Below are positions 51,579-60,413 of a DNA stretch of 64,000 nucleotides, piece by piece; position 1 is the stretch's first letter; each line of letters opens with the position of its first letter. The notes under the pieces are model-generated. The model was not told where the DNA came from, ran no database searches, and saw only the letters and a program-made list of their open reading frames with translations. Source of the stretch: CAWKGV01 sp963849305 (lineage in GTDB: Bacteria > Pseudomonadota > Alphaproteobacteria > Acetobacterales > Acetobacteraceae). The position numbers and the translations under genes were made by a program. Where the stretch lies: the NCBI GenBank assembly GCA_963849305.1, contig CAWKGV010000023.1, positions 62,001 through 126,000 on the forward strand, given 5' to 3'.

Positions 51579-51638
51579 CGCGCTCTCCCCACTACATGAA
51601 AGCGACGCGAGGGCCGCCGCTCAGCTAAGCACGCCACG

Positions 51639-53153
51639 CTACCGCGCGGCAGCCGATTTGGAAATGACCCGGAAGCTGCGCCGGCGGGCGCGGGGATCGG
51701 CCGGGAAGTCCAGCGGCAGCAATGGCGCGGATGGCGGCGCGGCCTCCATCTCCTCGGCCTCCAGCTCGGGGACGTCGTGGCGCCCGAGATAGCTGGCGGC
51801 GAGGTGGCGGAACACATAGTCGAGCAGCGACGAAGCATTAGTCACGCTTGGGTCGCCTTCGACCGCACCGGCCGGACCAAAGCGCGTCTGCGTGAACGTC
51901 TCGACGAACTCGGCGAGCGGCACGCCATGTTGTAGGCCCAGGCTGACCGAGGCCGCGAAGGCATCCATAAGACCACGAAAGGCGGGGCTTTCCTTGTGCA
52001 AGGCGACGGAGATCTCGCCCAGTGCGCCGTCGTCGTATTCGCCGGTGCTGAGATAGAGCTTGTGGCCGCCCACTGCGGCCTTTTGAGTGTACCCGGTGCG
52101 ACGCGCGGGGAGATCGCGGCGCGTAGCGAAGGCCGGCTGGACAGTCGGGAGTACCGCCACTGCCTCCGGCTTTGCCGGCATGATATGCAGGAACGGCTCC
52201 ACCGCCTCGTGCATGGCGCGATGTGCAGCCGCATCGGCGACCGGAAACACCGTCAGTCCGGCCAGCATATCGGCGAGCGCGGCCTGTGGGCTCAGCTCGC
52301 GCGCTGCCAGCCAGGCCAGCGCCGTTCGCGTCAACCCGCCGTCAGGAGCAAGCGGGGAGAAGGCCGGCGCGATGCCAGCGGTCTCCACGCCGAGCAGGTC
52401 TTCAGCCGGCCCAGGCGCGCCAATCCCGGTGCAAATTTCGAAGCGCAGCCCAGTGACCGCGGAGGCAGCTTGCCGGGCCTCCCTGGCGGCATCCGCAAGT
52501 CCCGGAACGGGCGTTGCGGCAGGAGGCATCGGCCATTGGCATTCCGATTGCGCCGCGCCTCCGAACCGTCGGGCCAGTATGCCCGAGACGGCTTCCGCCC
52601 GGCCGCGCAGCAACGCGGCCAGAGCCCGGGCCACCTCTCGCGCGGGCTCGCTCGCGTAGTCGATCCCGAGCGTGGCCAGCAGCCCAGACAAATCCGCCAT
52701 GCCGATGACATACCTGGGTGCCCCAGGTATCGCGAAGGCGAGCGCAATGCACGCGATCTCGACGGCTTCCCCAAACGCGGCGGCATCGAAGCCTCGGTCG
52801 GACACGTGGAAAGCCGCCAAATTGAGCACGAAGCTTGGCGCGGCATCGGTCCGGCCCTGCCAGACCTCGACCGAGGGCGACCCGCGCCGAAGCGCCAACA
52901 GTCGATGGAGTTGCTCGGCGAGCGCCAGCTCGACCCCAATGCTGCTCGCGCGTTGCACAATCGGGTGAACCCACGTCTCGGCCGCGAAAGCCAGGTGGAC
53001 CGGACCTTGGCCGGGTGCCAGCGCGGCGAGTGCTGCTGCCGCCGTCTCGTCCCATGCTGCGGGCAGTGTCACCTGCCGATGCGATGCATCGGGGTCGGCG
53101 CCGACCTCAGTGTGTCGCATCCGCACGCCGTGCCAGACCTTGCTTGTTCGCAT
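51639..53153 (-). CDS. Class II ribonucleotide reductase-like protein without a complete catalytic core
   Basis: The 504-residue protein matches parts of the vitamin B12-dependent reductase NrdJ. Residues about 352-457 ([69 protein letters not shown]) correspond to the C-terminal TSCPD-type region of NrdJ. An earlier stretch ([22 protein letters not shown]) resembles the ANLG...GIPYDS segment of the barrel. Full NrdJ is about 1200 residues; only three cysteines are present here and the radical-site cysteine motif is not seen. The start at ATG 53153 is chosen; GTG 53159 is possible. Possible regulatory or degenerate paralogue. Confidence 0.7.
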   Translation of the reverse strand: MRTSKVWHGVRMRHTEVGADPDASHRQVTLPAAWDETAAAALAALAPGQGPVHLAFAAETWVHPIVQRASSIGVELALAEQLHRLLALRRGSPSVEVWQGRTDAAPSFVLNLAAFHVSDRGFDAAAFGEAVEIACIALAFAIPGAPRYVIGMADLSGLLATLGIDYASEPAREVARALAALLRGRAEAVSGILARRFGGAAQSECQWPMPPAATPVPGLADAAREARQAASAVTGLRFEICTGIGAPGPAEDLLGVETAGIAPAFSPLAPDGGLTRTALAWLAARELSPQAALADMLAGLTVFPVADAAAHRAMHEAVEPFLHIMPAKPEAVAVLPTVQPAFATRRDLPARRTGYTQKAAVGGHKLYLSTGEYDDGALGEISVALHKESPAFRGLMDAFAASVSLGLQHGVPLAEFVETFTQTRFGPAGAVEGDPSVTNASSLLDYVFRHLAASYLGRHDVPELEAEEMEAAPPSAPLLPLDFPADPRARRRSFRVISKSAAAR

Positions 53154-53185
53154 GGACACAGGGTACGCGCCGATGGCCGCTGGGG

Positions 53186-53232
53186 GAAGTGTATTTTGTG
53201 GTGCGATCGGTTTCAGCCACAAAATCCTGTGG
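53186..53232. promoter_or_regulatory. Candidate NrdR box(es) upstream of the reductase-like gene
   Basis: ccacaaaatcctgtgg (53217-53232) is a 16-bp inverted repeat resembling NrdR boxes. Exactly 31 bp away, 53186-53201 ends in ttttgtgg, a second half-match; NrdR boxes often come in pairs spaced about 31-32 bp. A 9-bp inverted repeat attttgtgg/ccacaaaat joins the two. It lies between the divergent reductase-like and NDUFA12 genes. Confidence 0.45.
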
Positions 53233-53294
53233 ATGACCGCTATTCGTGGCGCGGCCAGTGGACCGCGAGGCGCCGGCTCCGTATATGGGCCGGC

Positions 53295-53648
53295 ATGAAC
53301 CTCGGCACGCGGCTGTTCACCATGCTGAAGGGCCGCCGCATCGGCATCGACGCCAACGGCAGCACCTACTTTGAGGAACGGTGGCCCCGCCGTGGCCGGC
53401 GCACGCGCCGATGGGTCGCTTATGTCGGACGTGCCGAAGCGAGCAAGGTTCCGCCCGAGTGGCACGTGTGGCTGCATTACATTACCGATGCGCCGCTGCC
53501 GCCGTCGGCTCGGCGCCCTTGGCAGAAGCCGCATCTCCCGAATGCGACCGGCACCCCGGAGAGCTATCGCCCGCCAGGCCACGATTATGAAGGCGGCCGC
53601 CGCGCTCGTGCCACCGGCGACTACGAAGTCTGGACGCCGGGAGCCTGA
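53295..53648 (+). CDS. NADH:ubiquinone oxidoreductase subunit NDUFA12-like
   Basis: The 117-residue protein corresponds to the supernumerary complex I subunit NDUFA12 (B17.2) found in alphaproteobacteria and mitochondria. It shows [23 protein letters not shown], then [30 protein letters not shown] and the C-terminal [21 protein letters not shown] (all given in part). It is needed for complex I assembly or stability. It starts a + strand series: NDUFA12, MlaD, a small protein, DUF2155, OtsB. Confidence 0.93.
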   Translation: MNLGTRLFTMLKGRRIGIDANGSTYFEERWPRRGRRTRRWVAYVGRAEASKVPPEWHVWLHYITDAPLPPSARRPWQKPHLPNATGTPESYRPPGHDYEGGRRARATGDYEVWTPGA

Positions 53649-53657
53649 CGCGCAGCC

Positions 53658-54170
53658 ATGCGCCGCAATGCGATCGAGCTGCTTACAGGAGTTTTCGTTC
53701 TGATCGTGGCGATCGGATTCCTCGCCTACGCCATCGCCCACTCCGGCAATGCCCCAGTGACCAACGGCTACACGCTATATGCCAACTTCGACAGCATCGC
53801 TGGCCTCGGCGTCGGGTCGGACGTGCGGCTGGCCGGAGTGAAGGTGGGTAGCGTGGACAGCGAAACCGTCGATCCGAAGACGTATCTCGCTCGGGTCAAG
53901 ATCAGCATTCGCGACGACATAGAGCTGCCCAAGGACAGCGGCCTCACAGTCACCAGCGAGGGTCTGTTGGGCGGCGAATATTTGGCAATCTCTCCTGGCG
54001 GAGACACCGAGATGCTGAAGCCAGGCGATACGGTCACGATTACCCAAGGGGCGATAAACCTCCAGCAATTGCTTGGAAAGTTCATCTTCAGCGAGTCCGG
54101 CACGGGAAGCTCGACGCCTGGCGGGGCATCGGGCAAGCCGGGTTCTGCACCATCGGGAGGACTGAAATGA
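53658..54170 (+). CDS. mlaD: MlaD-family lipid transport protein
   Basis: The 170-residue protein has one N-terminal helix ([20 protein letters not shown]) and an MCE domain ([29 protein letters not shown], by its ends), the core of MlaD. MlaD forms a periplasmic hexamer that passes phospholipids between membranes as part of the Mla pathway. The mlaFE ABC genes are not in the window; in alphaproteobacteria mlaD often sits apart, next to NDUFA12 and DUF2155. A Gly/Ser-rich tail follows. Its stop overlaps the next gene. Confidence 0.9.
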   Translation: MRRNAIELLTGVFVLIVAIGFLAYAIAHSGNAPVTNGYTLYANFDSIAGLGVGSDVRLAGVKVGSVDSETVDPKTYLARVKISIRDDIELPKDSGLTVTSEGLLGGEYLAISPGGDTEMLKPGDTVTITQGAINLQQLLGKFIFSESGTGSSTPGGASGKPGSAPSGGLK

Positions 54171-54385
54171 GTTTGCCGGTGCCCTCGGTCTGGCCGCAGA
54201 CGGACGGAAGCCCGGTGTCCTGCCGCGAGAAGCTGCGGATGTTGGCGGAAAACCATGCCGAACTCGCGCAGACGCTTCAGGACGCGTTCGAGGACGCGAT
54301 TTTGATGGGCGTTGACGAGCAAGCGATGCGAGGCATCCTGGCTAATATGGTGGCCGGGTTGGAGAGCCCGAAGCGACAGCCGTGA
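54167..54385 (+). CDS. Small hypothetical protein between mlaD and DUF2155
   Basis: A 72-residue acidic, helical protein (CREKLRMLAENHAELAQTLQDAFEDAILMGVDEQAMRGILANMVAGL, by its ends). No signal peptide or membrane segment and no known domain that I recognise. Both ends overlap neighbours by 4 bases, so it is translated as part of the mlaD-DUF2155 unit and probably acts with one of them, but its role is unknown. Confidence 0.7.
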   Translation: MSLPVPSVWPQTDGSPVSCREKLRMLAENHAELAQTLQDAFEDAILMGVDEQAMRGILANMVAGLESPKRQP

Positions 54386-54819
54386 GGCGCGCGCTGGCCG
54401 TCGCGCTGACGATGCTGGTTCCGGCCGCGGCGCTCGCCCAGCCTACCCCGCCGGTCACGCAGGCGCCGCTTGCCCCACCTTCGGAGATTGGCTCTGCCAG
54501 ATCGGCGCAGTCGCCGATGTTGGGTTGGCTGCCCCGAGCGGCGGCACGCATCGAGGTGCTCGACAAGATCGATGCCGTTTACCGGCAATTCATCGTCAGA
54601 TCGGGACAGTCGGTGCAGTACGGCTCGCTCACCATCGCTGTGCGGGCGTGCGATATCCGCCCCGCCGCTGTGCCCGCGGATGCCGCGGCGTTCCTGGCCA
54701 TCACCGACGCCCACCCGGATCAGCCCGGGTTCCAGGGATGGATGCTCGCGCAGGAGCCGTGGGTCGCCATGCTGCAAAGCCCCGTTTACGACGTGCGGGT
54801 GCTGGGGTGCCGCCCTTGA
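54382..54819 (+). CDS. DUF2155 domain-containing protein
   Basis: The 145-residue product has a signal peptide (ALAVALTMLVPAAALAQP) and the DUF2155 domain (ARIEVLDKIDAVYRQFIVRSGQSVQYGSLTIAVRAC, by its ends), ending with the FQGWMLAQEPWVAMLQSPVYDVRVLGC motif. It is a periplasmic protein of unknown function, common in alphaproteobacteria. The start is GTG at 54382, overlapping the preceding stop. It is followed by otsB with another overlap. Confidence 0.9.
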   Translation: MRRALAVALTMLVPAAALAQPTPPVTQAPLAPPSEIGSARSAQSPMLGWLPRAAARIEVLDKIDAVYRQFIVRSGQSVQYGSLTIAVRACDIRPAAVPADAAAFLAITDAHPDQPGFQGWMLAQEPWVAMLQSPVYDVRVLGCRP

Positions 54820-55535
54820 GCCTTCCCCCGCTGCCCTCGTTCCGCCAGGCGGCGCTGTTGCTCGACGTGGATGGCACGTTGCTCGATTTCGCGCCGACGC
54901 CGGAGACGGTCGCCGTGCCCGCCGACTTGCCGGACACCCTCCGCCGGCTGAAGGCCCTGCTCGGAGGGGCAGTCGGCGTGATTAGCGGGCGGCCGGTCGA
55001 GCAAGTGGATTTGCTGTTTGGGGATGCCCCGCACGCGGTTGCCGGCGAACACGGCGGCGCTGTTCGGCACGCGCCAGGCGCGGCGCTGGAGAGAGTGCCC
55101 CTACCGTCCGTGCCTGAGGACTGGGTGTTCGAGGCGGAGCGTACTGCCAGGATGCATCCCGGGGCGCGGATGGAGCGCAAGGCACGGGGTTTCGTGCTGC
55201 ACTACCGAGCCGTGCCGGAAGCTGGCGCTGAGTTCGGCGAGGCGTTGCGCCGGCTCATGGCGGACAATTCAATATTCGAACTGCTCGCGGGCAACATGGC
55301 CTGGGAGGTCCGCCCGCGCGGCGCCGATAAGGGCGGAGCCGTGGCAATGCTGATGCGCCGCGCCCCCTTCGCCGGGCGCCTGCCGGTCTTCGTCGGCGAT
55401 GACGTCACCGATTTAGATGGGATCTCCATGGCGCAGAAGATGGGCGGTGCCGGGCTGCTGGTAGCCGATGCGTTCGGCGGCCCATCCGGCGTCCGCGCCT
55501 GGCTTCAGGCGACGGCGATGAGCGGCGGCTGGTGA
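54807..55535 (+). CDS. otsB: Trehalose-phosphatase
   Basis: OtsB removes phosphate from trehalose 6-phosphate. The product, about 242 residues, is a HAD-superfamily phosphatase: motif I LLDVDGTLLDFAPTPE (nucleophile DVDGT), GVISGRPVEQVD, HAVAGEHGG, DKGGAVAMLMRRAPF and motif IV FVGDDVTDLDGI. Start is GTG 54807 or TTG 54816, both overlapping the DUF2155 stop region. No trehalose-6-phosphate synthase gene is in the window, so the partner must lie elsewhere. Confidence 0.88.
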   Translation: MPPLSLPPLPSFRQAALLLDVDGTLLDFAPTPETVAVPADLPDTLRRLKALLGGAVGVISGRPVEQVDLLFGDAPHAVAGEHGGAVRHAPGAALERVPLPSVPEDWVFEAERTARMHPGARMERKARGFVLHYRAVPEAGAEFGEALRRLMADNSIFELLAGNMAWEVRPRGADKGGAVAMLMRRAPFAGRLPVFVGDDVTDLDGISMAQKMGGAGLLVADAFGGPSGVRAWLQATAMSGGW

Positions 55536-55612
55536 AGCCCGGCTCACCGACAAGCTGCGTCGGAATGACGGCCCAGCCGAACCAACAAGTTTAGTCATCA
55601 TAATTAGCCCGC

Positions 55613-56365
55613 TCAGGCCTCCGTCATCCCGGTGATGACCGCCTCCACCTCAGTCACGCTGCTGCGTCGCGGGTCGATGTCGTCGGCCACCACCCGGCCA
55701 CGCCTCATCACCACGATGCGGTCCACCACCTGGAAGACGTGATGGATGTTATGAGCAATGAAGATGCACGAATGCCCGGAATCGCGTGCGCCGCGTACGA
55801 AGCGCAGCACGCCCTGGGTCTCAGCGACGCCAAGATTGTTGGTCGGCTCGTCAAGGATAATCAGGTCGCTCTCGAAGTGCATGGCGCGAGCGATCGCCAC
55901 CGCCTGCCGTTCGCCGCCCGACAACGCGCCGATCGGCGTGCTGGGCGGGATCTCCTTGCTAATGCCGACCTGCTGCAACAACCTGCGCGCGACGGAGTCC
56001 ATCGCGTCCTGATCCATGCGGTTCAGGAAACGCGGCCGCTTCAGCGGTTCGCGGCCCAGGAACAGGTTGCGCGCGATCGACAGCTCCGTGACCAGCGCCG
56101 AATCCTGGTAAATCGTCTCGATGCCGTGCGCGATCGCATCGGTCGTGCTGTTGATGTCCGCCCGGCGCCCGCGCACGAAGATATCGCCTCGCGTCATCGG
56201 CACCGCGCCCGAGAGCACCTTTATGAGCGTCGATTTGCCGGCGCCGTTGTCGCCGAGCAGGCCGACGATCTCGCTCTCGCCCACGGTCATGTTCACGTCC
56301 ACCAGCGCCTGCACGCGCCCGTACGACTTGCTGACATGGGCCATGCGGATCAGCGGCTCGATCAT
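55613..56365 (-). CDS. Sugar ABC importer ATPase (single domain, RbsA/XylG type)
   Basis: The 250-residue ATPase has Walker A GLLGDNGAGKSTLIKVLSG, signature LSGGERQAVAIARAM, Walker B DLIILDEPTNNL and the H-loop IAHNIHH. Unlike RbsA, it carries only one ATPase domain, so it should act as a homodimer. It is the last gene of the minus-strand operon, four bases after the permease gene. The substrate is a sugar or sugar derivative, set by the binding protein. Confidence 0.9.
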   Translation of the reverse strand: MIEPLIRMAHVSKSYGRVQALVDVNMTVGESEIVGLLGDNGAGKSTLIKVLSGAVPMTRGDIFVRGRRADINSTTDAIAHGIETIYQDSALVTELSIARNLFLGREPLKRPRFLNRMDQDAMDSVARRLLQQVGISKEIPPSTPIGALSGGERQAVAIARAMHFESDLIILDEPTNNLGVAETQGVLRFVRGARDSGHSCIFIAHNIHHVFQVVDRIVVMRRGRVVADDIDPRRSSVTEVEAVITGMTEA

Positions 56366-56369
56366 GCCG

Positions 56370-57341
56370 TCATGTCCCCGCGTGATGGCGGCGTTCCAGC
56401 CCAGAGTGCAACGCCATCATCCCGAGAATAATGGCGCCGATGAAGATGTTGTAGGCCAGGCCCGGCACCCCGATCAGCACGATACCGTTGCGCATCACGC
56501 GCAGGATGAAAATGCCCAGCACCGTGCCAAGGATGGTGCCGCGTCCGCCGGACAGAGCGGTGCCGCCGATCACCACCATCGCGATCACCTCCAGCTCGTA
56601 GCCGGTGCCGCTGTTCGGGTTGGCGGCCAGGGTACGGATCGAGCTGATGACCCCGGCCAGGGCGGACATCGCCGCGCATAGCACGAATAGCCCGACTTTG
56701 ACCCGCGCGACATTGACGCCACGCGCCCGCGCCGCGCCGGGATTGCCGCCCGCGGCCTGGACCCAGTTGCCGACCCTGGTCTGCGTCAGCACGTAGCCGA
56801 GTACGAGTGCCGCGGCGATGAACCAGAACAGCGACATGTAGATGCGGAAGCTGCCGACGTAGAACTGGCCCACCAGTAGCCGCGCCAGCCAGTCGCCATT
56901 GGAGCGCCAGGTGCGCTGCGGAAAGCCGTTGGTGACAAACAGCGCGGTGCCGCGCACCACCAGCAACATCCCGAGCGTTACCAGGAAGGACGGGATTTTC
57001 AGCCGGGTCACAAACCAGCCGTTGACCCAGCCGATCGCCGCCGCGACCGCCAGCGCCACGACAAACGCCGCCCACAGCGGCAGGGCGCCGGCGTTGAACA
57101 GCGTCCACATCAGCACCGGCGAGAAACCGAACACTGATCCCACCGACAGGTCGAACTCGCCCGCTGTCATCAGCAGCGTCATCGCGAGCGCGATCAGTCC
57201 CAGCTCGACGGTGAAGCTCAGCGTGTTGCTGATGTTCTCGAGCGACAGGAAGTCCGGATTGATCGCTCCGAACGCGATCAGCTCAACGAGCAGCAGCACC
57301 AAGGGGCCGAACTCCGATCGGCCGATCAGGCGATGGCGCAT
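56370..57341 (-). CDS. Sugar ABC importer permease (RbsC family)
   Basis: The 323-residue inner-membrane permease belongs to the BPD_transp_2 family of sugar importers. It has about nine to ten helices and the characteristic EFDLSVGSVFGFSPVLMW, GRLKIPSFLVTLG-like (TRLKIPSFLVTLGMLLVVRG) and ALSGGRGTILGTVLGIF segments. The ATG at 57341 is used; an upstream in-frame extension would cross a hairpin and is not conserved. It lies between binding protein and ATPase genes. Confidence 0.92.
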   Translation of the reverse strand: MRHRLIGRSEFGPLVLLLVELIAFGAINPDFLSLENISNTLSFTVELGLIALAMTLLMTAGEFDLSVGSVFGFSPVLMWTLFNAGALPLWAAFVVALAVAAAIGWVNGWFVTRLKIPSFLVTLGMLLVVRGTALFVTNGFPQRTWRSNGDWLARLLVGQFYVGSFRIYMSLFWFIAAALVLGYVLTQTRVGNWVQAAGGNPGAARARGVNVARVKVGLFVLCAAMSALAGVISSIRTLAANPNSGTGYELEVIAMVVIGGTALSGGRGTILGTVLGIFILRVMRNGIVLIGVPGLAYNIFIGAIILGMMALHSGLERRHHAGT

Positions 57342-57370
57342 TGTGGGGCTGTCCTTGTGCGAACGGACCT

Positions 57371-57415
57371 CATCACCCCAGTCCTCTCCCCTTGCAGGAG
57401 AGGGCTGGGGTGATG
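57371..57415. repeat. Long inverted repeat between binding-protein and permease genes
   Basis: A 19-bp stem with one mismatch (57371-57389 against 57397-57415) and a 7-base loop lies in the 107-bp gap inside the operon. It may be a REP-like dispersed hairpin or an mRNA stem that makes binding-protein mRNA more stable than downstream messages. Confidence 0.7.
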
Positions 57416-57448
57416 GGAGCGCGCGCGATCGCAGTCGGCCTGCCGCTC

Positions 57449-58381
57449 TCATTTCCCGGACAGCAGCTTATCGTAGTACGCCGCCTTGCCTTTCTCGTAG
57501 AGGTCCCCGGTGATGACGTTGAACCCCGCCGGGATGCCGCTCGCCTCCATGGCGGCCAGCGACAGCGCCACGTAGCTGGTGGCCTGTGGCGCCTGCCACT
57601 GCGCCGCGTTCACGTAGCCCTCCAGAACCTCCTGCGTGGTGTCCTGCGAATCGCCCCAACCGATCACCGGGATCGCGCCGGGCTTGATGCCCACTTGATC
57701 GAACACGCGCTTGATGCTGCCCATCACCAGGTCGCCCAGCCCGATAATCGCCTTGACCTTCTTACGATTGGCGGTGAGATAGTCCGACATGCGGTTGATG
57801 ATCTCGGCTTGATCGAGCGTGGCGTCGGTCACTTCCCAGGTGATGCCGAGCGGTTTCAGAACGCTGGCCGCCCCCTGCTCCTCCTGCACGCCATAGGTGG
57901 CGCCGGGAACCTCCACCGGCATCCAGACGAAGTCGCCCCGATGGACCAGTCCGTGGTCCACCAGGTACTGCGCCCAGTGTTTGCCGAACAGCACGTTGTC
58001 GCCGCCGACATAGGCATCGAAGCCGGCCTTCGGATCGGGCGTGTTGAAGTTGATGATCGGGATGTGCGCCGCATGGGCCTCTCGGACGATGTCCACCAAG
58101 CTGCCCGGGTCGGGGCTGCTGGTCACGATGCCGTCGGCGTGCGCGGCGATCGCCGCGCGCTCGGCCTCCTGCTGTGAGGCTACGTTGCCGCTGTGGAACG
58201 AGGTGTTCACCGTATTGCCGGTGTCCTTGGCCCACTGCTTGGCGCCGGCCAGGAAAAAGGTCCAGACCGGGTCCGCCGGCGAGCCGTGCGAAATCCAGTA
58301 GAAGGTCTTGGCCCGCGCCGCCGCCGGAGCGGCCAGCATCAGACACAGGCCGAGCACGGCCAGCATCAGTTTCTTGAACAT
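57449..58381 (-). CDS. Sugar ABC transporter substrate-binding protein
   Basis: The 310-residue periplasmic binding protein (RbsB-like type 1) has a clear signal peptide (LMLAVLGLCLMLAAPAAARA) and the typical strand motifs FYWISHGSPADPVWTFFLAGA, ADGIVTSSPDPGSLVDIV, IPIINFNTPDP and GIKPGAIPVIGWGDS. The ATG at 58381 fits the signal peptide. The ligand is unknown; the operon enzymes suggest a sugar or polyol that is first oxidised and isomerised. It is followed by the hairpin and the permease gene. Confidence 0.92.
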   Translation of the reverse strand: MFKKLMLAVLGLCLMLAAPAAARAKTFYWISHGSPADPVWTFFLAGAKQWAKDTGNTVNTSFHSGNVASQQEAERAAIAAHADGIVTSSPDPGSLVDIVREAHAAHIPIINFNTPDPKAGFDAYVGGDNVLFGKHWAQYLVDHGLVHRGDFVWMPVEVPGATYGVQEEQGAASVLKPLGITWEVTDATLDQAEIINRMSDYLTANRKKVKAIIGLGDLVMGSIKRVFDQVGIKPGAIPVIGWGDSQDTTQEVLEGYVNAAQWQAPQATSYVALSLAAMEASGIPAGFNVITGDLYEKGKAAYYDKLLSGK

Positions 58382-58456
58382 CCGTTTTGTCCTCCCTCGC
58401 GTGGCGCTGCCATTCTCCCTTGACCGGCTCAAACTTTACCACGTGGTCCGCCAGGA

Positions 58457-59197
58457 TCAGTGCATCACCCAGCCGCCATCCACGTTGAGGATCTGCCCGG
58501 TCACGAAGCCTGATTCCTCGGACACAAAGAACAGCAGGGCGTGGGCGATGTCGCCCGGCTGGCCGCGACGCTTCACCGATTGGTGGTCGAGCACGAAGCG
58601 CTTATAGCCCTCGGGGTCGGGGTGGATCTTCTCGGCGTCGGTCGGGAAGGCGCCAGGGGCGATCGCGTTCACCGTGACCCCGTAGGGACCGAATTCGCGG
58701 GCCCAGGCACGCGTGAGCCCAACCAAGGTAGCTTTGGACGCCACATAGGGGGACAGCAGCGGCCATCCGCCATAGACCGTGATGCTGGCGATGTTGACGA
58801 CGCGGCCCCAGCCCTTTCGGCGCATGCCGGGCAGGGCGGCCTGGACGCAAACCACGCCAGCTTCCACGTTGACCCGCTGGACGGCTTGGTAGTCTTCGAT
58901 CGTGAAGTCCTCGAAGGCCTTCGATGGGTAGATGGCGGCGTTGTTGACGACCGCGTCGAAGCCGCCGAGCTGGCCCACCAGTCTGTCGAGTTCGCCGCGC
59001 AGGCCGGTAAGGTCGGACAGGTCGAGATCGCGCACGATGAGGGCAGGATGCCCCGATGCGGCCGCGACGAGGGCGTCGAGTTTGCCCGGATCGTGGTCCA
59101 GGGCGACCACGGTCCATCCCGCATCGATTAAGGCGAGCGTCGCCGGCAGGCCGAGACCGCCCGCGGCACCGGTATATAGGACGGTTCGCTTGCTCAT
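58457..59197 (-). CDS. SDR-family dehydrogenase
   Basis: The 246-residue protein has the classical SDR layout: VLYTGAAGGLGLPATLAL, NNAAIYPSKAF, VNIASITVYGGWPLLSPYVASKATL (catalytic Ser, Tyr, Lys) and a C-terminal ILNVDGGWVMH. NAD(P) type is not clear from the sequence. In the operon it probably oxidises the imported sugar or an intermediate. It overlaps the DUF4432 gene by 4 bases. Confidence 0.9.
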   Translation of the reverse strand: MSKRTVLYTGAAGGLGLPATLALIDAGWTVVALDHDPGKLDALVAAASGHPALIVRDLDLSDLTGLRGELDRLVGQLGGFDAVVNNAAIYPSKAFEDFTIEDYQAVQRVNVEAGVVCVQAALPGMRRKGWGRVVNIASITVYGGWPLLSPYVASKATLVGLTRAWAREFGPYGVTVNAIAPGAFPTDAEKIHPDPEGYKRFVLDHQSVKRRGQPGDIAHALLFFVSEESGFVTGQILNVDGGWVMH

Positions 59198-60402
59198 GCC
59201 TCGCTGTTTCCCGCCGCTGCGTCGGCTGCCACAAGTGGTCGGTGCACGCCGGAGGGCGTCGGATAATCGTCCTCGGGCTGCCGGGCGATGGCGTGGACGC
59301 GGGTCTTGGTGGCCGCGATCGCCGCGGTGCCGTCGAGCACGCGAAAGACGCTATCGTAGCGGCGCTCCTCGGCGTGGCCGAGCCGTATCAGCTCGCCGCG
59401 CTCGCGCGCGAAGGCGTGGCCGAGAACGTGGTTGGTCGCAGGCTCGATGCCGAGCGCATACTGACCGGCCTGGAAATTCTGCCATTCGAAATAGCAGGGA
59501 AACTGGCTCTTGCGGGTCTCGATCTCGAAGCCAAGCCCGAGCGCCTCGTTGACGACCGCGGCGGTCACGCGGTCCTGACGATCCGCCTCCATCTCGTGCT
59601 GCCAGACCTGCTCGTGAAAGCGCTCCTGCGGTCCGGCCAGCCTGTGATAGCCCACGCCCAGCTTGCGGTAGTCCTCGCCCGCGTGCGCTGCCCAGACCAC
59701 GTCCCGGATGGGCGCGACGTATCGCGCCCCTTCCGCCAGCAGCGGATGGCCCACGTTCACGTGGTAGCAGTACATGTGCGGCGTGGGATAGAAACCGCGG
59801 TTGACCACGCGGTCGGTCAGTCGGATCTCGTTAGAGCCGACCTCCGCCTCTATACGGCGAATGAGGTGCAGGTCCTCCCCGAACACCGCGGCCTGCTGCA
59901 CGATGCCTTCGCACCAGAGCACGCATGTGTCGCCATCCTCCCAGCGCTCGCCGTAGCCCGTCAGCCGCGCCGGGATGGTGCTGACCCGGCCGTGAATCGA
60001 GTGCTTCACACTCTGGCGCGGCTTGTAGTTGAAATGCCCAGCCGGCTCCTCATCCATGAACAGGATGTGGTCGAGCCCACAGGTCACCAGCAGTCCGGAG
60101 AAGGACCGTAGCCAGGCGAGCCCCCCTTCTCCCTCGTATTCGTGCAGGCCGGGGTGGCGGAAGCCGGCGGGCGAGTGCCAGCCAATAGCGCGCCCTTTGT
60201 GCTCGCAATCGGCGATGTCGAGCGCCCTATCCACAAGGACGGTGAATCGCAGGCCGGTGCCGGTCCGGAATTCAAGCATGCGGATACCGCGCTCGACGCC
60301 GTCCCCGAGCGTCATCAGTCGGACGCCCGCGAACTGGCTCAAGTTGCCGGCGTGGCTCGCGAGATCGCGCCGCGTGTATCGCTTGCCGTGAAGTTCGATC
60401 AC
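59194..60402 (-). CDS. DUF4432 family protein (aldose-epimerase-like)
   Basis: The 402-residue protein is a DUF4432 member, a galactose-mutarotase-like beta-sandwich family. Segments FTVLVDRALDIADCEHKGRAIGWHSPAGFRHPGL and TPHMYCYHVNVGHPLL (by their ends), with a histidine- and glutamate-rich core, support the fold. Members probably epimerise or bind sugars or sugar acids; one subgroup is linked to sugar-lactone pathways. It overlaps the SDR gene and follows the TIM-barrel isomerase by 11 bases. Confidence 0.85.
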   Translation of the reverse strand: MIELHGKRYTRRDLASHAGNLSQFAGVRLMTLGDGVERGIRMLEFRTGTGLRFTVLVDRALDIADCEHKGRAIGWHSPAGFRHPGLHEYEGEGGLAWLRSFSGLLVTCGLDHILFMDEEPAGHFNYKPRQSVKHSIHGRVSTIPARLTGYGERWEDGDTCVLWCEGIVQQAAVFGEDLHLIRRIEAEVGSNEIRLTDRVVNRGFYPTPHMYCYHVNVGHPLLAEGARYVAPIRDVVWAAHAGEDYRKLGVGYHRLAGPQERFHEQVWQHEMEADRQDRVTAAVVNEALGLGFEIETRKSQFPCYFEWQNFQAGQYALGIEPATNHVLGHAFARERGELIRLGHAEERRYDSVFRVLDGTAAIAATKTRVHAIARQPEDDYPTPSGVHRPLVAADAAAGNSEA

Positions 60403-60413
60403 GGGATTGGTCC

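Noticed and set aside
51996..53294. Long plus-strand frame leading into NDUFA12
   Set aside because: The NDUFA12 match begins at 53295; the upstream part is the shadow of the opposite-strand reductase-like gene.
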